A stretch of 64,000 nt of DNA from an uncultured Succiniclasticum sp. Lineage in GTDB: Bacteria > Bacillota > Negativicutes > Acidaminococcales > Acidaminococcaceae. The DNA lies in assembly GCA_902801365.1 (NCBI GenBank), contig CADCHY010000002.1, positions 56,553-120,552 on the forward strand, given 5' to 3'. The position numbers and the translations under genes are program-made. Each line of letters opens with the position of its first letter. The first letter of the stretch is position 1. A model generated the notes under the pieces. That model ran no database searches. It saw only the letters and a program-made list of their open reading frames with translations, and had not been told where the DNA came from. This document shows, one piece after another, positions 46,819 through 56,053 of this stretch.

Positions 46819-46877
46819 CTTGCGGGCCTCCTAAAATAATACTTTGTCGGCAATATAGCACTTTCGCCAACGTTCAT

Positions 46878-46906
46878 ATTATATGACAAAGCTGACAAAT
46901 ATGCAA
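46878..46906 (-). promoter_or_regulatory. Promoter of the cold-shock gene
   Basis: Minus strand TTGCAT (46906-46901), 17-base spacer, perfect TATAAT (46883-46878). Confidence 0.7.
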
Positions 46907-46940
46907 GCAAATATTTGCAGAAAATTATAGTTTTTTAATA

Positions 46941-47411
46941 TTATTCTGTCAATACTTCCACCTTTTCCATCACGACCGGATCCAGAGGTCTGTCCTGAAA
47001 GTTAGTCGCTACAGAACCGATTTCCCGCACCACATCCATGCCTTTCACAATCTTGCCGAAAACGGCATGATGCCCGTTGAGCCAGGGAGTGGGGGCCAGC
47101 GTAATGAAGAACTGGCTGCCGCCCGTATTGGGTCCTGCATTCGCCATGGAAAGAATCCCTTCACTGTCATGTGCCAGCCCTTCACCGAATTCGTCTTTAA
47201 TCCGGTATCCGGGACCGCCGCGGCCGGTACCGGTAGGGTCGCCGCCCTGGATCATGAAACCGTCGATAACCCGGTGGAAGATAATACCGTCATAAAAACC
47301 TTTTTCTGTCAGCTCAATAAAATTTTTAGTAGTCTGGGGTGCTTTTTCCTCAAACATCTGAGCCACAAACACTCCTTTGTTGGTAGTAAACTGGATTTTT
47401 CTTTCTGCCAT
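46941..47411 (-). CDS. Peptidyl-prolyl cis-trans isomerase, cyclophilin type
   Basis: 156 residues with no signal peptide, so cytoplasmic. The active-site segments FHRVIDGFMIQGGDP (Arg near 47), GGSQFFIT and LNGHHAVFGKI are conserved. It accelerates proline isomerisation during folding. It lies 19 bases after the membrane protein gene on the same strand and is probably cotranscribed. The start ATG is preceded by AAGGAGATATTCAG. Confidence 0.96.
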   Translation of the reverse strand: MAERKIQFTTNKGVFVAQMFEEKAPQTTKNFIELTEKGFYDGIIFHRVIDGFMIQGGDPTGTGRGGPGYRIKDEFGEGLAHDSEGILSMANAGPNTGGSQFFITLAPTPWLNGHHAVFGKIVKGMDVVREIGSVATNFQDRPLDPVVMEKVEVLTE

Positions 47412-47430
47412 CTGAATATCTCCTTGTGTT

Positions 47431-48330
47431 TTATTGCTTCACTTCTTCTTCCTGCTTTTTCTTCAGCAGGTACAACAACAGATAAAGTCCCGTGCCTATA
47501 GCCGTTCCGATGCAGGGCAGGAAAATAATTCCGGCCGCGTTGCCACCAAAATAAATCAGAAGCCCTGTAGCCAGCAGGAATACGGTTTGGGCACACTGGA
47601 GCCGGGTTTTGACCAGGTAGCGGTTATGCCGGTCATCCCGGGCCTTACTGAATCCGGCCGCGGTAAGCTGGGGCAGGAACAGGATAAAGGCAACGCCCAT
47701 CAAATACAAATAGGTGGCTGACAACACCGGGATTTCCGGGTTGCGGCCTGTAATCGCGCAAATGGCAAAGGCGATACCGGCCAGATACAGGCTGCGGAAA
47801 TAACCTTCTTTGATCTGGCTTTCCAGGACATAACATATACCCGTAATGACCGGGAACAGCCAGTAACCGATATGTGCCATCCAGAACGCCGCGCCTATAA
47901 TAATGGCGTTATCCCCGATTCGATGCCGCGAGCCGGAGGTACGGTTAAACATACGGCAGATGAACAGCATCCACAGCAGAGCCACAACGCCATTGATGTC
48001 CACGCCAAAATACGCTTCCAGCCCCAGAGTGATCAAAGCCCCCAGCAGAGCACCACACTCCCGTCCCGGTTCCGGATCTGCTTCCCTGCCGATGAGGTAG
48101 GCAAAGAAAAAGCCCGCGGCATAACTGACGCCGTCCAGCATGACGCTGCCTGTCCCGCTTCCCGTGACCTGACGGAAGATCAGCAGAACGATCGTGGCGA
48201 CCAGAGCGCCCATTATCGCGATCCGGTTAAACCTGTCATCAAAATCAAAAGGCCTTCCCAAACCGAAATTTTCATTGGAAGCGTCTTCCGTCCGTACCGT
48301 CTTTGCAAATTTATTTTCCCTTTTAGCCAT
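47431..48330 (-). CDS. Uncharacterised polytopic membrane protein
   Basis: 299 residues. A charged N-terminal stretch of about 35 residues leads to eight or so hydrophobic segments, and the C-terminus ends in KKKQEEEVKQ. I recognise no family. Gly-rich segments and Arg/Asp pairs between helices (FFFAYLIGREADPEPGRECG, in the region 74-93) may be functional. It is cotranscribed with the cyclophilin gene. Could be a transporter or a general membrane protein; no function assigned. Confidence 0.7.
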   Translation of the reverse strand: MAKRENKFAKTVRTEDASNENFGLGRPFDFDDRFNRIAIMGALVATIVLLIFRQVTGSGTGSVMLDGVSYAAGFFFAYLIGREADPEPGRECGALLGALITLGLEAYFGVDINGVVALLWMLFICRMFNRTSGSRHRIGDNAIIIGAAFWMAHIGYWLFPVITGICYVLESQIKEGYFRSLYLAGIAFAICAITGRNPEIPVLSATYLYLMGVAFILFLPQLTAAGFSKARDDRHNRYLVKTRLQCAQTVFLLATGLLIYFGGNAAGIIFLPCIGTAIGTGLYLLLYLLKKKQEEEVKQ

Positions 48331-48453
48331 AATAACTTAACAACAATCTCCTTAAACTCTGCAAAAATGTAACCGGAGGTCCTGCAGAGGCAGCATTACC
48401 CGTGCTTTTATCCGCTCAGGCAATCTCTCCCCCATTCGGGACCGCGGGGCAGA

Positions 48454-49008
48454 TCAGTCCATAATCTTTTCGCCGTGATAGGATTCCCCGTCCGCATCCG
48501 GCAGGATACCATAGCCTTCCGTCCACAGGGTTTTATACTTGATAGCCTGGCTGTGGATGGTCTTCATGTTGGTTTCCGGCAGCTTCTTAATGCATTTTGC
48601 GGGAATGCCCGCCATCAGGGAATAGGGTTCCACGATCGTGCCTTTGGTCACTACTGCGCCTGCCGCGATAACGCTGCCGGTACCGACTACACAGCCATCC
48701 AGTACTACAGACCCCATACCGATGAGCACGTGGTCTTCAATAGTGCAGGCATGCAGGGTAGCGCAATGGCCAACCGTCACATAATCCCCGACGATGCAGG
48801 CATAGCGGTCTGCCACATGGAGGCAGCTGTTATCCTGGATGTTGGAATAACGGCCGATTTCAATGCGGTTTACGTCACCGCGCACCGTGCAGTTGGGCCA
48901 TACGCTGGCGAACTCTTTCATCTTGACCATGCCGATTACATCCGCACTTTCAAACACATGGGCCTTCGGATCAACATCCGGGCTGATTCCTTTAAATTTT
49001 CTTAACAT
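48454..49008 (-). CDS. Gamma-carbonic anhydrase-like hexapeptide-repeat protein
   Basis: 184 residues. Left-handed beta-helix repeats run from about 25 to 150, with the expected metal-site histidines in LHVADR, VTVGHCATLHAC and similar positions; MAGIPAKCIKKLPE near 137-150 is the family ending. Related bacterial proteins (YrdA, PaaY, CaiE) bind zinc or iron, and some have carbonic anhydrase or thioesterase activity. The start has AGGAGG upstream. It follows the MFS gene with a 51-base gap and may be cotranscribed with it. Confidence 0.9.
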   Translation of the reverse strand: MLRKFKGISPDVDPKAHVFESADVIGMVKMKEFASVWPNCTVRGDVNRIEIGRYSNIQDNSCLHVADRYACIVGDYVTVGHCATLHACTIEDHVLIGMGSVVLDGCVVGTGSVIAAGAVVTKGTIVEPYSLMAGIPAKCIKKLPETNMKTIHSQAIKYKTLWTEGYGILPDADGESYHGEKIMD

Positions 49009-49059
49009 GAGAAAGACCTCCTGACTTTAATAGCAAATTTATTATACACACATCATAAA

Positions 49060-50283
49060 TCACATGGTTTTCCGCAGCCGGGTTCTCACCGTATAGAGGG
49101 CGGCCGACAGAAGGATTACGCCCGTAGTAAACAATACGAATTTCGTTGGCATGTGATCGCCCAGAAAACCGCCGAGTAAAGGGCCTACCACACCGCCGAA
49201 CTGCTGGGCCGAAGTGGTAAGGCCGAAGGCTTTGCCCCGCATCTCCGGAGGCGTCACCTCTACCAGCGTGGAGTTAATGTTAGGCACTGCGCCGGACAGA
49301 AACAGACCATAGATAAACTGAATGACCGCAAACTCCCAGATGTTACCTACAAAAACCTGGCAGAGATTCACACTGCCTGCACAGAACAGGACAAGGCACA
49401 GAGTTCTTACAAAGCCCTTGCGCTGCCCACGCTTTCCCCAATAGGGGGAGGCAATAATTCCGGCAATACCGGCCAGGGAAAATATCCAGCCGCTCATGGT
49501 GACAGAAGCGTCTCCCGCGCCGCCCATCAGCTTTTCCACATAGAGCGTAATCAATGGCTGGATCGTCATGATGCAGGTCTGCACAAGGAAAAACATGAAC
49601 ATAACATACAGGAGACCACGGTTCTGCAGGGCCAGCCTCAGATCCCGGACAACATGCATATCCTGACGCCTTGTTTCTTTACTGATGGGGATATCCCTGA
49701 CAAAGAAGATGACCATCATTGTAACAAGAAACAGACAACCGGAACCTACGAAGAAGGACGTCCGCATACCGAACCAGACGGACAGGTAGCCGCCCAGCAG
49801 CGGCCCCAGGATGTTTCCGCTGGCAAGGGCCGCCTGCATCCAGCCCATGCCCCAGCCCAGTTTTTCTCCGGGAAGAGTGGAAGACACCAAAGACATGGAC
49901 GCCGGCACAAAGCCGCTGATCAGTCCGGTCAGGATACGCACGGCCAGCATCTGGGGAGCCGTCTGAACAATGGCGCCCAGCATATAGGTCACAGCCAGAC
50001 CGAACCCCGCCCGGATTGCCATTTTTCGCTGGCCTACCCGGTCCGCCCAGGCGCCCCAGTACGGCGCCATAAACGTCGCTCCCAGAAACGTGACCGCATA
50101 CACCAGGCCGGCCCAAAGATTCAGCTGGTCCGGCGGCACATGCAGTTCCTTCTGTAAATAAACAGGCAAAAACGGAATACAGGCAGTAAAACTGGCACAG
50201 GCAAGAAACACGCCTGTCCACAGCACGATCAGGTTCTTTTTCCAATTCACCGAGCCGCTTCCGTGCTCATCCAGCAAAAACAT
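49060..50283 (-). CDS. MFS transporter
   Basis: 407 residues with about twelve hydrophobic segments. The loop 2-3 motif appears as APYWGAWADRVGQRK (about 73-87), and the second half has a matching SPYWGKRGQRKG. LISGFVPASMSLVSS and SAQQFGGVVGPLLGGFLGD are typical of drug:H+ antiporters of the DHA1 group (MdtG/YfmO-like). Substrate unknown. No regulator is adjacent. Confidence 0.88.
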   Translation of the reverse strand: MFLLDEHGSGSVNWKKNLIVLWTGVFLACASFTACIPFLPVYLQKELHVPPDQLNLWAGLVYAVTFLGATFMAPYWGAWADRVGQRKMAIRAGFGLAVTYMLGAIVQTAPQMLAVRILTGLISGFVPASMSLVSSTLPGEKLGWGMGWMQAALASGNILGPLLGGYLSVWFGMRTSFFVGSGCLFLVTMMVIFFVRDIPISKETRRQDMHVVRDLRLALQNRGLLYVMFMFFLVQTCIMTIQPLITLYVEKLMGGAGDASVTMSGWIFSLAGIAGIIASPYWGKRGQRKGFVRTLCLVLFCAGSVNLCQVFVGNIWEFAVIQFIYGLFLSGAVPNINSTLVEVTPPEMRGKAFGLTTSAQQFGGVVGPLLGGFLGDHMPTKFVLFTTGVILLSAALYTVRTRLRKTM

Positions 50284-50490
50284 TCAAATCACCGCCGTAT
50301 TTGTCTTAACATTATAACATAAGAATTTTTGAATTTAAACACCTGCACACGGAATTCGTTTTTTTGGTATAATATATTTGATACAGTATAATTGATTAGT
50401 AAAAGGGAAATACTTCGCAGGACCGTACATGGCTGCCCTTGTCTTTCTTTTGCTGCATCATTTCATATTGATAAAAATGGAGAAACGGTT

Positions 50491-51609
50491 ATGAATAAAA
50501 TATTTACTCACACTCTCATTACACTTCTGGCACTTGGCTGTCTGACCTCTTCCGGCTGCACCAAAAGCAAAGAGGAACCCAAACCTGTGCCCAGGCCTCC
50601 GCTGCCCTACAAAATCAACCTGGTCTGGCAGCACGAACATAAGCCGGAAGCAGACCTGTCTACATTGGACAAGGTGCCCGGGGTCAATGTGGTTTCTCCC
50701 TGCTGGTACGAAATCGAGAATGATTTTGGAAAAATCAAAGACAAAAGCGTGGAGGGTTATGTGGAACGGGCCCACGCCAAAGGCTACCAGGTTTGGCCGT
50801 TAATCACCAACGGTTTCAAACCGGACCGTACCAAAAAGCTGCTGGACGATGAGAATGCCAGGAAGTATGTCATAGAACAGCTTCGCCAGCAGTATCAGAA
50901 GCATAAGTTCGACGGCATCAACCTGGACTTTGAACATATTTACGAAGCAGATAAGGATCGGCTCACGGAATTTGTGAAACAGATACGTAAAGCCACGCAA
51001 CAGGATAAGTTGATCCTGAGCATGGACGTGACAGTACCCAAGGGAAGCCCCAACTGGTCCTTATGTTTTGACCGGAAGGCCCTGGCAGAGCATCTGGATT
51101 ACATGATGGTAATGGCTTATGACCAGTATTCCGGCAGCAGCCCCGAAGCCGGTCCTACCGCCGGTTACGACTGGGTGGAACGGGGTATTAAAAATACCCT
51201 GGAAGAAGTGCCTGCCCAGAAAGTGGTGCTGGGTATGCCCCTGTACATGCGGCTGTGGCACTACGATAAGGACAAAAAACGTTTCTATGCCAAGACCCTG
51301 TCCATGCCCGGCGCAGAGAAGCTCATCACAGAAAAAGGCAGTGATGAAACCTTCCGTTGCCGCTGGCTGGAAAAAGAAAAAGTGACCTACTATTCATATA
51401 TGGAAGACGACGTCCCCTACTCCTTCTGGCAGGAAAACAAAACCAGCCTGGAGCACAAGGCCGGTCTGTTGAAACAGTTTGGACTGGCTGGTATCGCCAC
51501 CTGGCGCTACGGTTTCGAAAAACCGGAAATCTGGCCCATGCTGGAAGAAAAACTGAAAGATGCAGAGCCGGTTAAAGAAAACGCAAACCGGCAGGAAGAG
51601 AAAAAGTGA
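50491..51609 (+). CDS. Lipoprotein glycoside hydrolase family 18 (YdhD/YaaH-type)
   Basis: 372 residues from the ATG at 50491 (GGAG, 8-base spacer). The lipoprotein signal ends LTSSGC (Cys near 20). The GH18 barrel has the catalytic motif FDGINLDFEHI (Glu in FE, about 153-163) and the family blocks MDVTVPKGSPNW, MVMAYDQY, VVLGMPLYMRLW and FGLAGIATWRYG. Such surface enzymes cleave beta-1,4 GlcNAc linkages, in spore-formers in cortex peptidoglycan. Here a peptidoglycan or chitin substrate is possible. Followed by two tRNA-Leu genes with their own promoters. Confidence 0.9.
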   Translation: MNKIFTHTLITLLALGCLTSSGCTKSKEEPKPVPRPPLPYKINLVWQHEHKPEADLSTLDKVPGVNVVSPCWYEIENDFGKIKDKSVEGYVERAHAKGYQVWPLITNGFKPDRTKKLLDDENARKYVIEQLRQQYQKHKFDGINLDFEHIYEADKDRLTEFVKQIRKATQQDKLILSMDVTVPKGSPNWSLCFDRKALAEHLDYMMVMAYDQYSGSSPEAGPTAGYDWVERGIKNTLEEVPAQKVVLGMPLYMRLWHYDKDKKRFYAKTLSMPGAEKLITEKGSDETFRCRWLEKEKVTYYSYMEDDVPYSFWQENKTSLEHKAGLLKQFGLAGIATWRYGFEKPEIWPMLEEKLKDAEPVKENANRQEEKK

Positions 51610-51638
51610 TTGACGAACCGCGTCAAGTGTGCTAATAT
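51610..51638 (+). promoter_or_regulatory. Promoter of tRNA-Leu(GAG)
   Basis: TTGACG (51610-51615), 17-base spacer, TAATAT (51633-51638), 26 bases before the tRNA. It starts right at the stop codon of the GH18 gene. Confidence 0.75.
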
Positions 51639-51664
51639 GATTTCATTGCAAATCATTGTTTCAT

Positions 51665-51750
51665 GCGGTTGTGGTGGAACGGCAGACACGCCACTTTGAG
51701 GGGGTGGTGAGGGTAACCTCGTATGGGTTCAAATCCCATCAACCGCACCA
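51665..51750 (+). tRNA. tRNA-Leu (anticodon GAG)
   Basis: 86 bases with the long class II variable arm. Acceptor GCGGTTG / CAACCGC, anticodon loop TTGAGGG, T arm GGTTCAAATCC, encoded CCA. Confidence 0.96.
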
Positions 51751-51773
51751 CAAGTTTTGTTACAAAAAAACTC

Positions 51774-51802
51774 TTGACAAAAATCAGAATCCGTTGTATA
51801 TT
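51774..51802 (+). promoter_or_regulatory. Promoter of tRNA-Leu(CAG)
   Basis: Perfect TTGACA (51774-51779), 17-base spacer, TATATT (51797-51802). The two tRNA-Leu genes thus have separate promoters although only 83 bases apart. Confidence 0.85.
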
Positions 51803-51833
51803 ATACAAGCGTTCTGAAATATGTCAGAAACAT

Positions 51834-51920
51834 GCGGTAGTGGCGGAACGGCAGACGCGCTAGCCTCAGGAGCTAGTGGGGGTTGACCCCGTGGAGGTTC
51901 AAATCCTCTCTACCGCACCA
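51834..51920 (+). tRNA. tRNA-Leu (anticodon CAG)
   Basis: 87 bases, class II with long variable arm. Acceptor GCGGTAG / CTACCGC, anticodon loop CTCAGGA, T arm GGTTCAAATCC, encoded CCA. Confidence 0.97.
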
Positions 51921-51935
51921 ACTTAAAAATACAGG

Positions 51936-51968
51936 CGGATGTCCTTAAAAAGGGACATCCGTTTTTTT
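51936..51968 (+). terminator. Terminator of the tRNA-Leu genes
   Basis: CGGATGTCC / GGACATCCG with an 8-base loop, then TTTTTTT, 16 bases past tRNA-Leu(CAG). Confidence 0.9.
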
Positions 51969-51997
51969 ATTTCTATGTAATAATGCCGGGATAAAAA

Positions 51998-52027
51998 AAG
52001 AGATGCTTTTTTGCAAAAGCATCTCTT
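51998..52027 (-). terminator. cstA terminator
   Basis: 13-base stem AAGAGATGCTTTT / AAAAGCATCTCTT with a 4-base loop, followed by T on the minus strand. It is 28 bases past the cstA stop. Confidence 0.85.
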
Positions 52028-52054
52028 TTAAACCAGTAATATATCGTTTTACTA

Positions 52055-53773
52055 TTATCTCTTCGCAATTTCTTTCGGATGGGCAATGGTCTGATAACCT
52101 TCAATCGCCAATACAAAGGCCAGAATTACCAGCAGGGTGCCGATGCCCGCCTGTGCGTAAGGACCCCAGTGCGCAGCGCCTTTGGCGATGATGCCCAGCT
52201 GGTTTTTGATGGTCAGGATCAGGGAGCAGATGGTTACGATCAGCATGAAGGTCATGGGGAACAGGAACATCTTGTTGTTCTTGCCCGCATTGCCCAGCCA
52301 GGTAGCAACTGCCAGTAAGCCGATGCCCGCCAGCAGCTGGTTGGCAGCGCCGAACAGACCCCAGATCTTGGCAAAGCCGTTGAGGCCTAACAGAACGCCC
52401 AGCACTACGGTAAGGATGGTTGCGAAATAAGGATTTACCATAAAGGAACGGAAACCGCCTTTTACGTCACGTACAGTCTCGCCGGGTTCCAGCCAGAATT
52501 CCTGGAACATGAAGCGGGCCAGACGGGTGGCCGTATCCAGAGATGTCAGGCAGAATGCGGAATAAGTCAGCACCAACAGGGTGTAGAAGGAACTTTCCAT
52601 ACCTTCCATACCGGGGATGGCCGCTACCATGGCCGCGATACCGCCGGCGAAAATATCCGTAGCGCCTTTGGTATGACCGGTAGTCCGGGCATAAGCGATA
52701 GCGCAGACGGTGATGATGGCCAGTACGCATTCCAGCAACATGCCGCCGTAAGCGATGGGCTTGGCGTCGCTTTCTTTATCCAGCTGTTTGGAAGTGGTGC
52801 CGGAAGAAACCAGGGAATGGAAACCGGAGATAGCGCCGCAGGCTACGGTGGTGAACAAAATCGGGAACAGCAGCTGTACGCCGTTACCGTTGTCAACCGC
52901 AAAGCCGGTCACAGCCGGGAACAGTTTCGGATCAATATTGGGATGAGCGCCCACGATACCGACGATGGCAACAATCAGCATGGCATACAGCAGGAAGGAG
53001 CTCAGGTAGTCACGGGGCTGCAACAGAATCCAGACCGGGGTAACCGAAGCGATGGTGATGTACACGCCGATAATCCACATCCAAGTGGTAGTGGTGAAAT
53101 AGAACGGATGGAAGTTCATGCCGATAGCCATGCAGATCACGATGGCAACGACGCCCAAAATGGAAGAAGTCACCATGGAAGCATGACGGCGGTACACGGC
53201 AAAGCCGAATACGATAGCAATCAGGATGAACATGATGGATACCATGGCCACGGATGCGTTGGTAGCGCTGGCTTTGTAGTCAATGGCGCCATTCACGATT
53301 TTGGCGCCAAAGGTGGAAGCCACGATGGCCGCAAAGGCCGCTACAACCAGGATCAGTGTCAGGTACGAGAAAATAATGAAAAGACGTTTTGCCCGACGGG
53401 ACATATTGGCGGAAATAACTTCGCCGATGGACTGGCCTTTATGCCGTACGGACGCGAACAGGGCGCCGAAGTCATGGACGCCGCCGAAGAAAACGCCGCC
53501 TATCAGAATCCACAGGGTCACAGGCAGCCAGCCGAACATAGCCGCGCCGATAGGACCTGTAATAGGACCTGCGCCGGCGATGGACGAAAAATGATGCCCC
53601 ATAAGTACGGGTGCTTTAGCGGGAACATAGTCGACGCCGTCTTCCAGCGCATGGGCCGGTGTCGGGATGTCCCCTTCCCCTACGCCCCACTGCTTGACCA
53701 GCCAGCCGCCATACATGACGTAGCCGCAGAACAGCACAGCAACGGAGATGAGAAGTAATACCAGTGTGTTCAA
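52055..53773 (-). CDS. cstA: CstA family carbon-starvation protein / peptide transporter
   Basis: 572 residues starting at a TTG (53773-53771) with GGGAGGAATTATT upstream; an ATG further up would add a hydrophilic stretch unlike the family and run over the leader. About sixteen hydrophobic segments. Family motifs: GHHFSSIAGAGPITGP near 58-73, GGVFFGGVHDFGALF, and QPRDYLSSFLLY. CstA proteins import peptides or pyruvate under carbon limitation. An uncharacterised gene precedes it on the same strand; the leader between them has a hairpin. Confidence 0.95.
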   Translation of the reverse strand: MNTLVLLLISVAVLFCGYVMYGGWLVKQWGVGEGDIPTPAHALEDGVDYVPAKAPVLMGHHFSSIAGAGPITGPIGAAMFGWLPVTLWILIGGVFFGGVHDFGALFASVRHKGQSIGEVISANMSRRAKRLFIIFSYLTLILVVAAFAAIVASTFGAKIVNGAIDYKASATNASVAMVSIMFILIAIVFGFAVYRRHASMVTSSILGVVAIVICMAIGMNFHPFYFTTTTWMWIIGVYITIASVTPVWILLQPRDYLSSFLLYAMLIVAIVGIVGAHPNIDPKLFPAVTGFAVDNGNGVQLLFPILFTTVACGAISGFHSLVSSGTTSKQLDKESDAKPIAYGGMLLECVLAIITVCAIAYARTTGHTKGATDIFAGGIAAMVAAIPGMEGMESSFYTLLVLTYSAFCLTSLDTATRLARFMFQEFWLEPGETVRDVKGGFRSFMVNPYFATILTVVLGVLLGLNGFAKIWGLFGAANQLLAGIGLLAVATWLGNAGKNNKMFLFPMTFMLIVTICSLILTIKNQLGIIAKGAAHWGPYAQAGIGTLLVILAFVLAIEGYQTIAHPKEIAKR

Positions 53774-53799
53774 AATAATTCCTCCCTTACTTTGTTTGC

Positions 53800-53825
53800 G
53801 GGAACGCCTGATACGATGCGTTCCC
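53800..53825 (-). promoter_or_regulatory. Hairpin in the cstA leader
   Basis: Perfect 8-base stem GGGAACGC / GCGTTCCC with a 10-base loop, 27 bases upstream of the cstA start codon. There is no T run, so it is not a clear terminator. It may be a leader control element or mRNA stabiliser. Confidence 0.5.
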
Positions 53826-53866
53826 GGGGACATGCTGCTGCATGGTTTTCCCATTAAAGGAAGACA

Positions 53867-54448
53867 TCAGCGCAATCCCAATACTTTTTCCAGGTTCTTT
53901 TTCATACAAAGACCACTATGATTAAAATACAGTTTCTGCTTTGACGCCTCAAAACAGGCTGTATGAAAATCCATCCATCCGTGGAAAGAAAACTTGAAAC
54001 TCTTATAAATCTTACATTTTTCCAGAGCCTTCACAGCTTCCTGCTCCGCCGTTTCACATACAATGACAGGTGTAATGTAGGTATACATGTGACCGGGGCC
54101 GATGTGGGCCAGCTTCATGCCCTCTTCATACGCGTACTCCCGGCAGGCCTCAAAGGCCTGCAACGTCAGAACCGGAACGGAAAACATAAAGATAAACTCT
54201 TCCTGATGGGTTGTCCAAAGCTCGTTGTGGCGAAAGAGAAAATACTGCTCTGCTTTCTCGTAATATTCGCAGAGGGCGTTAAAACAAATATCCCCCGGCA
54301 GCACCGGAGGAGTCAGTTTTTCTGCTTCACAAATCCCCTTAAACTCTTCCGGCGGCGGATTGTACCCGCCGTCAAACCGTGTCACATTATAATAACGCCG
54401 GTAACCGGACAGAAGACGTTCGATTACTGTTTCTCTGTTTGTATCCAT
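53867..54448 (-). CDS. Uncharacterised 193-residue protein upstream of cstA
   Basis: 193 residues, soluble, without signal peptide or membrane segments. It contains RYYNVTRFDGGYNPPPEEFKG near 17-38 (given in part), a cysteine pair in DICFNALCEYYEK, and FSFHGWMDFHTACFEASKQ near 152-170. The scattered Cys and aromatic residues could bind a metal or ligand, but I recognise no family. It sits 93 bases upstream of cstA on the same strand and is probably cotranscribed, so a role in peptide use or its control is possible. Confidence 0.75.
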   Translation of the reverse strand: MDTNRETVIERLLSGYRRYYNVTRFDGGYNPPPEEFKGICEAEKLTPPVLPGDICFNALCEYYEKAEQYFLFRHNELWTTHQEEFIFMFSVPVLTLQAFEACREYAYEEGMKLAHIGPGHMYTYITPVIVCETAEQEAVKALEKCKIYKSFKFSFHGWMDFHTACFEASKQKLYFNHSGLCMKKNLEKVLGLR

Positions 54449-54590
54449 ATATGTTCCTGCAAAGTATCAATAAAAACGTTTTTGAAATTGTGAAAATTAT
54501 ATCACATTTGTCTGTAAGCGTCTACAATATCTTTAAAAAATATAGCTGAAATTTTTATTTGTGTTAAAATTCCGTGAAATCCGGCGTTTT

Positions 54591-55361
54591 TCACTTTCTC
54601 TTTTCTACCTTATCCTTGTACAGCCTGTAGTACTCATCTCTGTCGTAAAGCACGGATGCCACATAGTTCCGGGATTCCGGATAAGGAATCTGTTTTACAT
54701 CCCCAAACGTGTAGTCCCAACCGTTGGCGTTCATCCATCCATGGGTATTGCCCCGGCCGGCATTGTAAGCCATCATCATCAGGAGCAGATTGTCTTTGAA
54801 CTCATATTTCAGTTCGGAAAGATACCAACAACCCATACGGATGTTAACGCCGGGATTATATAAAGAATCTACGTCATATCTGTTCAGCCCCATCTGTTTC
54901 GCGATCCATTCCCCGGTTTCCGGCATAATCTGCATCATGCCTATGGCCCCCACCGGCGAAACAGCCCCGGGTTTAAACTCACTTTCGTTTTTTATGACGG
55001 CCGCCACCAGAAACGGGTCAATGTCATTGCGACGGGCGTAAGTGACTATTTCATTCTGGTATGGCCACATATAGACGAAGCGCATCTGCACAGCATCGCT
55101 GCGCCAGAACCGCCAACCTGCGAAAAACAAAATAACAAGCAGCAGCAGTACATAAATCCACATGCGTCTGCTGCTTGCTCTTTTCCATGCTGAATATTTC
55201 TTTTTATGTGTTACAGGACGGTGTACCCGCTTTACCCGGCGGCGTTTTACAGATTCGTTATCGGTTTCCCGGCCCGTTTTTTTCTGTCTGGCCGTCCGTT
55301 CCTGTTTTACCTTTTTTTCCGTCAAAATCCGGACTCCCATCTGTTTTCCGTACAATGTCAT
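54591..55361 (-). CDS. Membrane-anchored lytic transglycosylase (SLT domain)
   Basis: 256 residues. A very basic N-terminal stretch (about 1-66) is followed by one hydrophobic anchor (about 68-86), and the SLT domain fills about 95-250. Catalytic Glu is in IKNESEFKPGAVSPVGAIG-like context (NESEFKPGAVS), followed by GMMQIMPETG and AYNAGRGN. It cleaves peptidoglycan between MurNAc and GlcNAc with 1,6-anhydro formation. The start is uncertain: ATG at 55361 is listed, ATG at 55340 is also possible. It follows coaE by 39 bases in the polA-coaE operon. Confidence 0.9.
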   Translation of the reverse strand: MTLYGKQMGVRILTEKKVKQERTARQKKTGRETDNESVKRRRVKRVHRPVTHKKKYSAWKRASSRRMWIYVLLLLVILFFAGWRFWRSDAVQMRFVYMWPYQNEIVTYARRNDIDPFLVAAVIKNESEFKPGAVSPVGAIGMMQIMPETGEWIAKQMGLNRYDVDSLYNPGVNIRMGCWYLSELKYEFKDNLLLMMMAYNAGRGNTHGWMNANGWDYTFGDVKQIPYPESRNYVASVLYDRDEYYRLYKDKVEKRK

Positions 55362-55400
55362 GTGCCATTATAAACCCTTGTCCGGTTTTTGTACAGAGCC

Positions 55401-56000
55401 TTATATGGCGCCCAGTATCTTATGCATCTGTGCCGTTACCTGGGCTTTTGTGTTTTCTATGTTCCCGCTGTTGTCAATGACCACGTCAGCGAACTTTTCT
55501 TTGTCAGCCAGCGACATCTGGGCGTTGATCCGGGCCAGCACCGCTTCTTCCGTGGCCCCGTCCCGCAGCATGGCGCGCTGTATCTGAATCTCTTTCGGTA
55601 CCTTTACCAGCCATACGCTGTCCACCTTTGTATGCCAGCCGCACTCAATGAGCAGCGGGACATCCAACAGCACCGCCGCTGTGTTTTTTTCACGTTCTTC
55701 TGCCAGAAACTGCTGTGCTTCTGCCCAAACCTGGTCCTGTACGATTTTTTCGTACTGTTTCAGAACCGTTTTATTGTGAAATACTTTTTCTGCTACCCAG
55801 GGACGGTTCAGTTCCCCGTCGGGCAGGAGGCAGTCAGGTCCGAAAAAAGTTACTATCTTTTGCAGGCAGGAACTGCCCTTTTTTACTGCGGCCCGGCTGG
55901 AGGCGTCTGCGTCAAAAACAGGGATGCCTAATTTTTTCATATAAGAGGATACGGTGCTTTTGCCGCTGCCGATGCCACCGGTTAAACCGATAACTATCAT
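55401..56000 (-). CDS. coaE: Dephospho-CoA kinase
   Basis: 199 residues. P-loop GGIGSGKST at 9-17, then SYMKKLGIPVFDADASSR near 19-36 (seen as PVFDADA). It phosphorylates dephospho-CoA in the last step of CoA synthesis. It follows polA on the same strand; the 111-base gap holds a short repeat hairpin. polA-coaE is a common pair in bacteria. Confidence 0.97.
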   Translation of the reverse strand: MIVIGLTGGIGSGKSTVSSYMKKLGIPVFDADASSRAAVKKGSSCLQKIVTFFGPDCLLPDGELNRPWVAEKVFHNKTVLKQYEKIVQDQVWAEAQQFLAEEREKNTAAVLLDVPLLIECGWHTKVDSVWLVKVPKEIQIQRAMLRDGATEEAVLARINAQMSLADKEKFADVVIDNSGNIENTKAQVTAQMHKILGAI

Positions 56001-56053
56001 ACTTTCACACTTTCTTTATCACATTTTTCTAAAGTCTTCAAAATGTAACTGCA

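Noticed and set aside
52673..53758. 361-codon open frame on the plus strand
   Set aside because: Antisense to cstA; Gly/Asp/His-rich translation without hydrophobic core or known motif.
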